64,000 nucleotides of DNA from Narthecium ossifragum (lineage: Eukaryota > Streptophyta > Magnoliopsida > Dioscoreales > Nartheciaceae). The notes below the pieces were generated by a model, which was not told where the DNA came from, made no database searches, and was given only the letters and a program-made list of their open reading frames with translations. The translations under genes and the position numbers were made by a program. Where the stretch lies: the NCBI GenBank assembly GCA_963920575.1, contig OY986975.1, forward strand, positions 4,017,961 through 4,081,960, written 5' to 3'. This document shows, one piece after another, positions 48,625 through 60,029 of the stretch. Every line of letters starts with the position of its first letter. Positions within the stretch are counted from its first letter, which is position 1.

Positions 48625-51600
48625 CTACAGGAAGCATTATGTTACCATCAATGATTTTCATGAATTCATGCAAATATAATCACAATATATGACCAATTTT
48701 TCACTTCCACAGCCAAATATTATGCAGGAATTAGCTCGTTCAAAAGATAACTTGACCGTATGACCAATACCATTAAAACAGAATGATGTGCTTGTATTTC
48801 AATATATAAGAGTTACATGGATAGCAAAATATGTTATAATTATGAAGAAGAGTATGCAATATGATAGTTCAAAAAGCAATAAAAGGAGTTCATTAGTCAA
48901 CAATAGATGTGCTATAGAGCTAGCACTCTTGCTCCATTAATTTAGAATGTCCGGATCAATCTTTAAAAGTTCTAAGTTTCATAGGATAAGATTAGCTATA
49001 GTGACATAATCCGTGGCACTCAGCTCTTGAATCTTCAAGTAGTAAAGATTAGCTAATCCAAGTTCTTACAGTTGGAACGCAATCTCAGTCTAATGATGAA
49101 AGCTGAAGAGGCCTCTAGGACTAGCGTGAGAGAAGTAGCCATATGTCAACTGTAGCAGGCTAGTTCCTCGGCCTCATTTTGACATAACTGGAACCTTGAA
49201 GGAGACAAGTTCCAGTTAAAAGACCAAGATCTCTTATTGTTTTGGTATGATGCAACATATTGAGTCAGCTTAAAGATATTGCTACTGTGTAATTATTAAA
49301 AAATTGGAATATGCAACAAATATATAGCTAGCTAGCAAGTAAGAATCCCCAAAAAGAAGCAGAAACACGCTCTTATCACAATCAACATGATAGAGTCAAC
49401 ATTTTCTTGTCAACTTCTATGCAACTTCCGCCTAGCTTCAGCTTCAAAAGCTAATTTATTATACCTAGCCTCTATTTCAAAAGGCAGAACCATGTAGGGG
49501 AGTAGATTAAAGTACAGAAGGCCATAGAATGCCGTAGGAAACTCCAAGATTTAACAAAGTGTTAAAAAGTCTATTGCACAATCTAGTATATAAGATCTCA
49601 ATCGACTCTGGTTTCACTCTTCATCAAGACTGTTAGGACTAGATTGATTGGTACCTTCAAAGACCAATGTGGATATCCAGACCCTAAAGGAATCTGCTTA
49701 ACTAACATATTATTAGCATGAGACCATTCAGTGCAACTAATTTTGTGAGCACCAGGGAGCTCTAGGGTCTTCTGGAACAAACAAAAATTTCATGCAGATA
49801 TGTACTCCAAAGTAATAAGGTTCTTTCCTTCCTCTGACATCATCGGAAAACCTGCGGTATCGAAAAGTCCTGATGAAAAACTAAAGAGTTTTAGTTTAAT
49901 CATGAGTAAGATATGTGAGATAGGATCTCTGAGGTAAAAGAGTGGAATAGGATGACAATGAACGTCTCCTGACTATTAATATCCTACAGAGAACTACTGA
50001 AAATTAAATGTTTTACAGGAAAAATAAAAAGATTTACTTCATTGATGAATCTTGGAAGATGGAGGGTATGTTAAAAGAAAACAGTACTTTTACGGTTTTA
50101 CCATGCACGGGTGAATAATTCAGGTTGCCCATTTTGCTAGTTACATTTGGATGCCTAAACATGTAAGCGAGTCATTACCTAATCCTTTCGATTCACAGCA
50201 GAAGCCTCACTTCTATTGCCACCATCTTATTCCCATCTGAGCATCATGTCAATTTCTGGTAGCTCAAGCCACTCATTCACTATCTTCCAATAAATGTGAA
50301 TGTGATTTTAGCCTACAAAACAAAAACCTCACATCGACAGAAATAAAAATCACACAGTAGGGAAAGAAATAATCATCCCATAGTAGCAGATATGAGAATT
50401 AGCCTCGAAGAGATACAAGCGATGGTGACAAGATCTTCAGTACTACAAGCATAATATGAAGACAAAAGGCCCCAATCTACCATGGGAACTTAAAATTAAG
50501 AAACATACAGATCTATTAATCAAAAAACATATTCTTAACCATGCTTTTACATGCTGTCAACATGGTACAGTGCCGAGCATTGGTACAGACCCTTAAGACT
50601 CAAAACAGACAACTTTCTACCTCCATGCTAACAAACAACGAGTGATACAAAATACCACCCTTTCATACGAAAATCCTTAACATGCAATGAGAAGCAACTT
50701 CTAGAACCATGTCATATCATCCTTCAAAAGCCAAGCTCCAAGAAACTGCAATACCATCAAAGTGCATCAGTTCATACCACATAAGAGAGCATCCATGAGA
50801 CCATAAGACCTAGTGGTCCATCAAATATCATTTCTCTGGATACAAACAAATATTCAAACCTCCAGCCTAACAAGACACAGTTTTTAGACAGCAAGATTTC
50901 CAATGTCCATCAAGCCCTTTTCTGCAACCCAGACAGATTGCAACAAGCAAAACTCCTAACCTACTTAATTAAACCTTTGGGCCATAAATTTTCTATGAAC
51001 AACCAAGCAAGCGCAAGCCATAAAGAACCAACAAAACCTCGCACTCTTCCAGCATTGTGAAACAAACAACAATGAATGAATCCAAAAACCACGAACCCAC
51101 CATGCAAAATCAAACTGCAAGCAACATCTAAATCAATCACAAAACACAATTGAGACATATCTCTAAACACCAACTCAGACCACCTAATTTGCCACCCTGA
51201 GTGAAAAGAGCAACAAGACAACTCGACTCTCTAATTGCTGACCTACAACTTCCAATCCTAACAAGCAGCCAAAGTTAACTACAGAATTAACCATATCATG
51301 ACAAGACCATAAGCCCCACCCACCATGGGCGCCCGGCGCTACCTTATGTTGAGGTGGGTCAATTGCACCCCCTCAAATTTATTATTACTTCACATAAGAC
51401 ATAATTATTGAGCTAATGCACCCATTGAAAAATAATAAATGACACCCCTGCCTCCATGTAATTGCCTCTCTCAAAAAGAAAATTCTCTCTCTCTCCCTCT
51501 CTCTCTTTAAAACCACCACTAACTTTTTCCTGCAAATAATTATTTGATTTATTACATCATATATATAAATTGAACTTTTCAATATCGTATGATTTAATTT

Positions 51601-52404
51601 TGATCATGATTTGGCTTATTTTATATGTGATTTAAATTATGATATTTTTTTCACATGATTTTTCTTTGACCCCGCTGATTGAAAGTCCTGGAACCGCCAC
51701 TGCCACCCACCATAGACATCTATCCTCATGTTTTGCAATTATTAAGCCCCAAAGAACCTCACAACATTACAATATCCAAAGCAACAAGAACCATCTAAAG
51801 CAACCAAATCCTCCATCCTTTCTCCAAACGAAAACCAATCACCAACCAATCCACCACCACCAGAGTACCATACTCAAATACCCAATTCCCTCTCTCCTCT
51901 CACCGTTTCATCCAAATGTCCATTGAAGTTATCAAATCCAAAAAGAAAACAACCACCCCTGTATAAGGCTCTAGAACAACCATGGGTACCAATCAAAACC
52001 AAGCTGCCAAAACCCCCCAAAAACCTCCATCAATCACACAAAACGAAACAAACCAAGAAACACCCGAAACCATCCAAGAAACCAAATCTTTCAATCCTTT
52101 CCACGATCAAAACGAACCCACCAACCAATACGCCACCCTCCAATAAGTCAACTAACGAACACAACTCATCACAAAGCTCAACTCCAAAACCCAAACAAAA
52201 GTCATCACCAAAACCAAAACCCCAACAAAACTCACAAAAGAACCCAAACCACAAAATCTACAAACAACAATATCCAACCAACAAGAACAATCAAAACCAA
52301 CCAAAAAAGACCGGAAAAAAAACACACCACCAAAAGCTTACGCAGAGCACTGTGACATGGAGACAAGCATGCAGAGCATAAAAGAAGGAATTTGACGCTT
52401 ACCC
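48625..52404 (-). other. probable 5'-UTR intron of the AP2 gene
   Basis: The acceptor TGTAG/GAAGG before the ATG exon pairs with a good donor ATCTTGG/GTAAGCG at about 52404. If both are used, this 3.8-kb stretch is a leader intron. It contains no gene. An A/C-rich, Lys/Pro-biased open frame at 51923-52381 is compositional. One bounded insertion is listed separately. Confidence 0.5.
51316..51713. mobile_element. 376-bp insertion with 11-bp target duplication
   Basis: The sequence 51327-51702 is flanked by perfect CCACCCACCAT copies (51316-51326 and 51703-51713). One end reads GGGCGCCCGGCGCTACC; the other, inverted, reads CAGTGGCGGTTCCAGGAC, a phrase seen at the ends of a common plant transposon family. 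A CT microsatellite (51484-51508) is inside. The ends are not inverted repeats of each other, so the class is open. Confidence 0.65.
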
Positions 52405-52540
52405 AAGATAGAAGAAGACGATGGAGGTACGCGGGCTTGGCGACGAAGAGGCTGGCAAGCAGAAGTTACCACCTTTGCTCCTCTCTCTTCGTCCTTTTTT
52501 TTCCAACAATTCTTCGTCTATTCTATATATAAAAATATTA
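52405..52540 (-). promoter_or_regulatory. promoter and first noncoding exon of the AP2 gene
   Basis: On the minus strand a TATATATAGAATAG-type TATA box (about 52534-52523) is followed by a purine-rich leader and the splice donor near 52404. Spacing is right for transcription starting near 52495-52500. It is an inference from motifs only. Confidence 0.45.
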
Positions 52541-52689
52541 GGGGTCGGCGACGAGAGGCTCCATTGGACCTGGAGATGGCACATGGAAGACCGTTGGATC
52601 CTTTTAACGCGCATCGAGATCAGCGGTTGTGTGATTAACGGGTTCAATACGGGTCGGATCCTAAGTGGTCCGTGATTAACGTTTTATTA

Positions 52690-54315
52690 GTGAATAATCT
52701 TCTGGTTTATCCTGAATCTTAGAGAATTCAAACTTGTTATAATTATCGGAGAGAGATACTCAAAAAAATTGACTTTAGAAGGATATAGATGATTCATAAT
52801 TTGAAAATTAGAGAAAGATTCACTTTGCAATCAATTCGAATTGTGTCAAATCTGATAAGGTCTTTGAATAGTGTACAAGAATCCGAAACCCACAAGTAGA
52901 CCCTGATCAAATGCATCCGAACCCATTAAATGTTTTAATAAATAATGTTCTAGTTTATCACAATTTTGAGCAACTTTGAGAACTAAAATCTCTTTAATGA
53001 TTGCTGAGAGATAACCCAAAAGTTTGACTTTAGAAAGATATACATAACTCCTAATTTTAAAATTTGAAAAAAATTTAAGGATACAAACGATTCATAATTT
53101 GAAAATTAGAAAAAGATTCACTTTGCAACCAATTCGAATTGTGTCAAATCTTATAAGGTCTTTGAGTAGTGTACAAGAATCCGAAACCCACAAGTAGACC
53201 CTGATCAAATGCATCCGAACCCATTAAATGTTTTAATAAATAATGTTCTAGTTTATCACAATTTTGAGCAACTTTGAGAACTAAAATCTCTTTAATGATT
53301 GCTGAAAGATGACCCAAAAGTTTGATTTCAGAAAGATACATACAACTCCAAATTTTAAAATTTAAAAAAGATTTAAGGATATAGATGATTCATAATTTGA
53401 AAATTATTAAAAGATTCACTTTGCAACCAATTCGAATTGTGTCAAATCTGATAAGCTCTTTGAGTAGTGTATAAGAATCCGAAACCCATAAGTAGACCCT
53501 GATCAAATGCATCCGAACCCAATAAATGCTTTAATAAATAATGTTCTAATTTACCATCATTTTGAACAACTTTGAGGACTAAAATCTCTTTAAAGATTGC
53601 TAAGAGACAACCCAAAAGTTTGACTTCAGAAAGATATATACAACTCCTAATTTTAAAATTTGAAAAAGTTTGAAAGATATAGATGATTCATAATTTGAAA
53701 ATTAGAAAAAGATTCACTTTGCAACCAATTCGAATTGTGTTAAATCTGATAAGGTCTTTGAGTAGTGTATAAGAATCTGAAACTCATAAGTAGACCCTGA
53801 TCAAATGCATCCGAACCCGATAAATGCTTTAATAAATAATGTTCTAGTTTACCACAATTTTGAGCAACTTTGAGAATTAAAATCTCTTTAATGATTGCTA
53901 AGAGATGATCCAAAAGTTTAACTTCAGAAAGATTTATACAACTCTTAATTTTTAATTTTGAAAAAGATTTAAGGATATAGATGATTCATAATTTGAAAAT
54001 TATTAAAAGATTCACTTTGCAACCAATTCGAATTGTGTCAAATCTGATAAGGTCTTTGAGTAGTGTATAAGAATCTAAAACCTATAAGTAGACCCCGATC
54101 AAATGCATCCGAACCCGATAAATGCTTTAATAAATAATGTTCTAGTTTATCCCAATTTTGAGCAACTTTGAGAACTAAAATCTCTTTAATGATTGTTGAG
54201 AAATGACCCAAAAGTTTGACTTCAGAAGATATATATCACTCCTAATTTTAAAATTTGAAAAAAATTTACTTTTCAACTTATGGGATTGTATAAAATCTAA
54301 TAAAATTTTGAGTAG
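52690..54315. repeat. satellite array, 298-bp period, about five and a half copies
   Basis: The phrase TCTTTGA(A/G)TAGTGTA starts at 52861, 53159, 53457, 53755 and 54053, four intervals of exactly 298 bp. Each unit contains AGTAGACCCTGATCAAATGC, AAATAATGTTCTAGTTTA, CCAAAAGTTTGA and TTTGCAACCAATTCGAATTG. Neighbouring copies differ at a few per cent of positions. The right end breaks off in GAGTAGT directly against Copia LTR sequence at 54316. Confidence 0.93.
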
Positions 54316-54781
54316 TCAAATCACATACACATTAGTTTAGAGAAAGATAGCAAACAAACACCACAAACACACAAGAAAATTTACGTGGTTCACCCACTAA
54401 GGAGCTAAGTCCACGGACGGCCGGCAAGGAGATCAATCCACTGTCAATCAAGAGATTACAAGAGATTGATGATACTACCAATCTCTAATTGGATACAATG
54501 ACATCACTTCTAACTCCACCTTCTAATCTTGTCTTGGAGAATTTGAGAAACCACCTCCAACAACCTTAGAGATTTGATGAAGAAAAAGACCAAGAGATGA
54601 AAACCCAACCTTTCTCTAACCTCTCCATTCTCAACACAAGAGAAAAATAAAAGAATAGTTTTCATCATTTTACAAAATGACCCAACCCAACCATTATAAC
54701 ATAAACCATGCTAGTTGGTCTAGTGTGTCCAAAACAACTAACCCAACCTAATTGAGTGAGTTTGATATCATAGACCCAACA
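54311..54781 (-). repeat. 3' LTR, truncated at its outer end
   Basis: On the minus strand it begins TGTTGGGTCTATGATATC at 54781, immediately after the polypurine-like AAGGTGGAGAT. It matches the 5' LTR through the shared TTTACGTGGTTCACCCAC-type block (complement). It stops at about 54311-54316, where 298-bp satellite DNA begins. About 107 bp of the LTR's 3' end is missing compared with the other copy. Confidence 0.8.
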
Positions 54782-54861
54782 ATCTCCACCTTGATAGCAA
54801 AGTCACCTCCATGCCAACCCACCAAGTAGAATCTTCAACTTGACTTGCAACCTAGAGAAGT

Positions 54862-56010
54862 TCAACTCCATTCCAACTTCTCTACTTGAACCGGCTTTGT
54901 AAGCATGTCAGCAAGATTCTCTTCGGTTCCAGCCTTCACCACCCGAACCCTGTTATTTTCAATAACCTTACGGATGTAATGATATTGAACCTCAATATGC
55001 TTGGTCCTTTTATGATACACTGGGTTCTTTGCCAAACATATAGCACTCATGCTATCACATGACAAAACCATAGGTTTAGAATTTATCCCTATCTCACCCA
55101 TCAAACCTTGGAGCCAAATCACTTCTTTGCTCGCTTCTAACAATGCTATATACTCCGCCTCGGTCATAGACAATGCAATCGTCGGCTGAAGCTTTGACAT
55201 CCAACTAATTAGACCATCACCAAAGCAAAACACATAACCCGTAGTTGACTTTCTCTTGTCAAGATCACTGGCAAAATTGACATCAACATACCCATGCATC
55301 ACATTAGAACCTTTCCCAAATGTAATTGCATAATCACTAGTACCTCTCAAGTAGCGAAGCACCCATTGTGCCGCCTCCCAATGAGCTTTTCCCGAATTAG
55401 ACATAAACCGACTAAGCATACTAATTGCATAAGCAATATCAGGTTTTGTACATACCGTGGCAAACATCAAGCTCCCAATCAAGCTTGCATAAGGAATCCA
55501 CTCCATCTTCTTTTTTTCCTCTTCCGTTCTTGGGCATTCTTCGGAAGACAACTTGAAATGATGAGCAAATGGAGTCTGTACCGGCTTCGTCTTCCTCATG
55601 TCAAACCCTTCAAGTACTTTCTCTACAAAACTCCTTTGTGAAAGTAATAATGTCCCATTGTTTCTATTCCGCTGAATCTCCATACCAAGGATTTGATGTG
55701 CCATGCCGAGATCTTTCATCTCAAATGCTTTTCTCAATTGTGCCTTGAGCTCAACAATCTTAGCCTTATTCTTGCCAATCAAGAGCATGTCATCAACATA
55801 TAGGACTAAGAATAAATGAGTTCCATCTTCAAAGAACTTGAAGTAGACACAATGGTCATACTTACTCCTCTTGTATCCAAGACTTAGCATGAAAGTATCA
55901 AACTTTTTATACCATTGCCTTGATGCTTGCTTGAGACCATACAATGACTTCTTGAGCTTGCACAAGAGATTCTCCTTGCCTTTTTCAACAAAGCCTTGAG
56001 GTTGTTGCAT
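54862..56010 (-). pseudogene. Copia reverse transcriptase and RNase H region
   Basis: A 382-codon open stretch begins MQQPQGFVEKGKENLLCKLK. It has the catalytic LYVDDMLLIGKN (YVDD box), QILGMEI, and the RNase H segments GYVDVNFASDLDKRKSTTGY and ALSMTEAEYIAL. The stretch is opened on its upstream side only by stops: a TAG directly before the first Met replaces the Tyr expected in EEIYMQQP. It is therefore a remnant of a longer frame. Confidence 0.9.
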
Positions 56011-57175
56011 CTAAATCTCCTCCTCAAGATCTCCATGTAAGAATGTCGTTTTCACATCTCATTGCTCAAGCTCCAAGTCATACATAGCATGCAACAAGAG
56101 AAAGAACAAACCGAATAGAAACCAACTTGACAACCGGTGCAAATATCTCAAAGAAATTCGTATCTTCCTTTTGTGCAAAGCCCTTTGCAACTAGTCTTGC
56201 ATGATATCTTTCAATCTTACCATTGGTACCTTTCTTAATCTTGTATACCCATTTGCATCCCACGGCTTTTCTCCCTTTTGGTAACACAACCAAATCCCAT
56301 GTTTGGTTCTTTCGGAGTGCTTCCATTTCCTCTTCCATAGCATTCTTCCAACAAGAAAAATCACTACATTCAATGGCCTCATTGTATGAACTTGGTTCAC
56401 CATCTTCAATTACTAATGCTTGCATGGTCTTGGGGTCTACACAATCCTTCAAGCGAGCCGGCACACTCCTTTCACGTCTTGGATGATCCAATGCTTGTGG
56501 TAGTGGTGGTGAGACTTGTTCAAAATGCTCTTCATCTTCATCAGCATATTCTTCAAACTCTTCATTGAACTCTTCATCACCTTCACTAACAACTTGCTCT
56601 ATAGGAACATCTTTCGGCATAGCACCATTTGGTTGAACTTCAAAATACTCCACCTCTTTTGGAACTTCCTCTCCCTTGCTACTTTGTTGAGAACCTCTGA
56701 CAAGCACCTCGGACTCATCAAAATGCACATCTCGACTTGTGATGACTTTCTTTGCAATTGAATCCCACAACCGAAATCCCTTCACACCTTCACTATAACC
56801 TACAAAGATGCATTTCTTGGATTTCAGCTCCAGTTTGTTTCTTTGACAACTAAGTATTAGTGCATAAGCATGACAACCAAATATCTTCAAATTGGAGTAG
56901 TCACAAGGAGTTCCGGACCATACCTCTTGAGGTATTTTACCTCCCAATGTTGTCGATGGAGAACGATTAACAAGATAACAAGTCATAGAAATAGACTCCG
57001 TCCATAGTTCTTCCTCCAATCTGGCATTGATTCTCATGCATCGAGCACGCTCCACCAAAGTACGATTCATCCTTTTCGCTACACCATTTTGATCCGGTGT
57101 ATACACATTGGTATAGTGCTTTCGAATACCAACCTCATTGCAATAGTTTATGAACTCATGAGACTTGTATTCCAT
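56011..57175 (-). pseudogene. Copia integrase C-terminal region and start of reverse transcriptase
   Basis: Frame 57175-56078 has HYTNVYTPDQNGVAKRMNRT, where Lys stands at the position of the integrase's catalytic Glu (family NGVAER). It then has CIFVGYSEGVKGFRLWD and the acidic linker, then WKNAMEEEMEALRKNQTWDL and KGFAQKEDTNFFEIFAPVVK of the reverse transcriptase. A frameshift near 56090 and a TGA near 56060 separate it from the downstream part. Confidence 0.85.
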
Positions 57176-57595
57176 CCCATTATCCGATCTAAAGTACTTG
57201 ATTCACCGCCCCGTGAGATTCTCCACCTCGGCTTTAAAATGCTTGAATTCCATGAAAACATCTCCTTTGGACTTGAGAAGCTTGATTCAAACTTTTCTTG
57301 AAAAATCATCAATGAGCCATAAGATGCAATAGGAGAGCACCACAAATCCGAATGAATGTAGTCAAGCATACCTTGAGTACTATGTGAGCCGGCTTTGAAA
57401 CTTCTTCTTGCATGCTTGCCATAGATACAATGCTCACAAAATTCCTTCTCACCAAAGTTCATCTTGGGAATGAGTTCTCTTTTCATCAAAATTTCCATAC
57501 CCTTTTCACTCATGTGCCCCAACCGACGATGCCATAAACGAATAGGAAAGTCATCATCCTCCACCATCGTAACATCACCAACAATGGTGCTCTTT
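57148..57595 (-). pseudogene. Copia integrase N-terminal (GAG_pre-integrase) region
   Basis: It contains LWHRRLGHMSEKGMEIL and FCEHCIYGKHARRSF, the HHCC zinc-binding region, then MLDYIHSDLW with the first catalytic Asp. The next conserved block (IDDFSRKV) is only readable in a shifted frame. Its N-terminal side is cut by the MITE. Confidence 0.85.
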
Positions 57596-57911
57596 AACAC
57601 TTTACTACCTTGTAATTTGAGAAATGTTCAATTTGAACCCTATGTTTTAAAACCGCTCAAAATGAACCCTACATTTCAATGAATTACATTTTAGACCCTA
57701 TATCTACACGCCGTTAAAAGAAGTTGACGGCAAACCGGTCACGTGAGCGGTTTTGGTGCAAAGCACCTGCCAGTTTACCGTTTAGAGAGTTAACGTCGTT
57801 GGGTGTTTGGTAGTAAATCGAATGGTTTTGATAATGTAGGGTTCATTTTGAGCAGTTTTAAACATAAAGTCTAAATTGAACATTTCCCAAATTACAGGGT
57901 AGTAAAGTGTT
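57596..57911. mobile_element. MITE with long terminal inverted repeats inside the Copia element
   Basis: The left end starts AACACTTTACTACCTTGTAA and the inverted right end AACACTTTACTACCCTGTAA. Similarity continues for about 70 bp (GTTCAATTTGAACCCTATG and its partner). The centre has GTTAACGTCG and GTTGACGGC words like those in the 22.8-kb foldback element, so the two may be distant relatives. The exact ends and target duplication are not resolved. Confidence 0.75.
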
Positions 57912-57951
57912 ATTTGCCCTAACTTATATAAGTTACCAACTCAAACACCTT

Positions 57952-58695
57952 TCATGCAAACAAAGCACCCTTTGAAACCTTAACTACTCCATCTTGTCCG
58001 GCCCATTTATAACCATCATCATCCAACATCGACAATGAAATGAGGCTTTTCTTCAAATCCGGCACATGATGCACATGATGAAGCTCTCTGACCATTCCAT
58101 CAAACATCTTCACTCGGATTGTACCAGCTCCAATTGTTTTGCTAAATGAGTCATTGCCCATCAACACCAAACCACCATCGCACACCTCATAAGAAGTAAA
58201 CCATGATCGATGGGGGCACATATGATGAGTAGCACCACTATCCAAAATCCAATGTTGTAAGAAAGTTGAGTTAGACCTTACCACAAACACCTCATCTTTA
58301 AGAAAACTGGAACTTGACTCTTCAACTTGATTGGCTTCCTTCTTCCCTTTGGTTGCTTGCTTTCCTTTGCTAGATTCCTCCGAACTTGAACTCTTTTCCC
58401 ATGATGAGCCACTAGCTTTGGAACAATATTTCTTGACGTGTCCTTTTTCACCACATTTCCAACATGCACCACTATGCCTCCCTGTAGACTCGGAACGATG
58501 CTTTGACTTGCTTCTTGAAGAACCTCTAGCATACTTGTCACAACCACTAGACCTTCCCCTTGTCATGAGAGCTTCGGTCCCTGACTCATGCGAACTCCCA
58601 ATTGTAGCTTTTTTTCGGAGCTCATCGGCAAGCAAAGCACTAGGCACCATGTCTAATGTAAGAGAATCATCCTTAGTACAACTTAAAGTTGTCAC
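57952..58695 (-). pseudogene. Copia gag C terminus, zinc knuckle and protease
   Basis: It is an open stretch with ACWKCGEKGHVKKYCSK (CX2CX4HX4C knuckle) after a Ser/Arg-rich region. It then has HWILDSGATHHMC, the aspartic protease active site, and HHVPDLKKSLISLSMLDDDG. It is shifted in frame relative to the preceding gag segment near 58695. Confidence 0.88.
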
Positions 58696-59450
58696 TAAGT
58701 TGTCACTAAGTTGTCAAATGACTCCGGCAATGTGCAAAGCAATGTGATGGCTTTATCTTCATCACCCATCTTCACCCCAATGCTCTCTAGTTGACAAACA
58801 AGATCGTTGAAGATGTTCAAATGCACGGAAATCTTCATGCCTTCATTCATTCTCAAAGAATACAACCTTCTTTCCAAGAAGATCCGGTTAGTTAGAGACT
58901 TAGTTTGATATAAACTCTCTAACGTTTTCCACAAACCGACGGCCGTTGTCTCTCCAACAATGTTGAACAACACCTCATCTGCAAGACACAAACGAATGGA
59001 TGTCATGTTGAGGTGTGGAGCCTGATCTTCTTCTTATTTTGGATTATGATGCGGACCCCGACAATGACGTACTACACAGAGCTGACGAGGTCCGGGGCAG
59101 CACCCCGATGAGGATCGACCTGTGACCTGTGATGGCTTGTAATGGCTTCTTTGCCTTTGCGATAGTGAAACTCCAGCGACTCCATGGATGTAGCCCTGTT
59201 CTAGGGTGAACCACGTAAATCTGTGTGTCTTTGATTTCGGTTTCTTTGCTTCTAGTTCCTACAAAATCCTAACATGTCAATGCCTTCATATCCATCTCTT
59301 CCCATGCATCATCTTCCATCTTCTCCGGCTTCTTTTCTACGCCAAGCAATGCCTTGTGTAACCTTTGTTGCACTAGTAGATCATGTACTTTGAGTTTTCA
59401 TAACTCAAAGTTCTTCCGCCCATCAAATTTCTCCACCTCAAACCGACTAG
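58695..59450 (-). pseudogene. Copia gag (UBN2-like) region split by a solo LTR
   Basis: The left piece (to 59005) reads RLCLADEVLFNIVGE, LWKTLESLYQTKSL and LPESFDNLVT, typical Copia gag. The right piece (59280-59450) reads LHKALLGVEKKPEKMEDDAW. The two were contiguous before the LTR inserted at 59006. Stops lie in the right-hand part. Confidence 0.75.
59001..59279 (+). mobile_element. solo LTR (269 bp) in gag, opposite strand to its host element
   Basis: The LTR 59006-59274 starts TGTTGAGGTGTGGAG and ends AAATCCTAACA, and is flanked by the 5-bp duplication TGTCA (59001-59005 and 59275-59279). GTGAACCACGTAAATCTGTG near its 3' end is typical of Copia LTRs in plus orientation. It postdates the host Copia element. 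Confidence 0.85.
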
Positions 59451-59499
59451 TAGTCATTTGAGCAATTTGTCAAACACCTTGTGCCCACAAAACCTTCAA

Positions 59500-59512
59500 G
59501 CTCTTGATACCA
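59500..59512 (-). other. primer-binding site of the Copia element
   Basis: On the minus strand TGGTATCAAGAGC follows the LTR terminus by two bases. It matches the initiator-Met tRNA 3' end (TGGTATCAGAGC) with a one-base insertion. Confidence 0.8.
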
Positions 59513-59514
59513 CT

Positions 59515-59829
59515 TGTTACTAATTAAGCCTCCACCTTAGGATTACAATGAAGATCAAGAAGATATACTCCAAGTATTAACCTCCTTAGTACACGAAAAA
59601 TCCAAGGATCTTGGGCTTTGGGTAGACAAATCACATACACATTAACTTCAAGAAAGAGAGCAAACAAATATCACAAGCACACGAGAAAATTTACGTGGTT
59701 CACCCACTAAGGGGCTACGTCCACGAGTGGCCGACAAGGAGATCAATCCACTATCAATCAAGAGATTACAAGAGATTGATGATACTACCAATCTCTAATT
59801 GGATACAATGACAACCCTTCTAACTCGGA
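59515..59829 (-). repeat. 5' LTR of the Copia element, U3 part missing
   Basis: On the minus strand it ends ...TAGTAACA just before the primer site. Homology to the other LTR ends at TTCTAACTC (59829). About 265 bp that are present in the 3' LTR are absent here and LINE-side sequence begins. The break is therefore a deletion or the scar of the neighbouring insertion. Confidence 0.8.
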
Positions 59830-60029
59830 CAGCGTCCCAAACTCCACTATAAGATTAACACGTAGACAGGGAATCTTCGAGAGAAGCGCTCTGATGGGAG
59901 GGGTGAGCGAACCTCGCCCACCGGACCTTTAGCGCTCCACCGCCGCCGAGAGCACCTGGGTATCATCCGTCTGTTTCCAAACACACCTCATGGGCTCCTG
60001 TGAATGCAAGCTCTTTCCATGCCTCAGCC

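Larger units (their letters stand above)
54311..59829 (-). mobile_element. degenerate Ty1/Copia LTR retrotransposon with nested insertions
   Basis: Reading right to left: partial 5' LTR, primer-binding site, gag, CCHC knuckle, protease, integrase, reverse transcriptase, RNase H, polypurine tract and partial 3' LTR, the Copia order. Two insertions interrupt it: a solo LTR in gag (59006-59274) and a MITE between protease and integrase (57596-57911). Stops and frameshifts break the polyprotein, and the integrase's conserved Glu is replaced. The two LTRs show some 20 differences over about 200 shared positions by eye, suggesting an old insertion. Confidence 0.9.

Noticed and set aside
51923..52381. 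152-codon Lys/Pro/Asn-rich frame
   Set aside because: Driven by A/C-rich DNA in the AP2 leader intron; no ATG with good context, no family resemblance.
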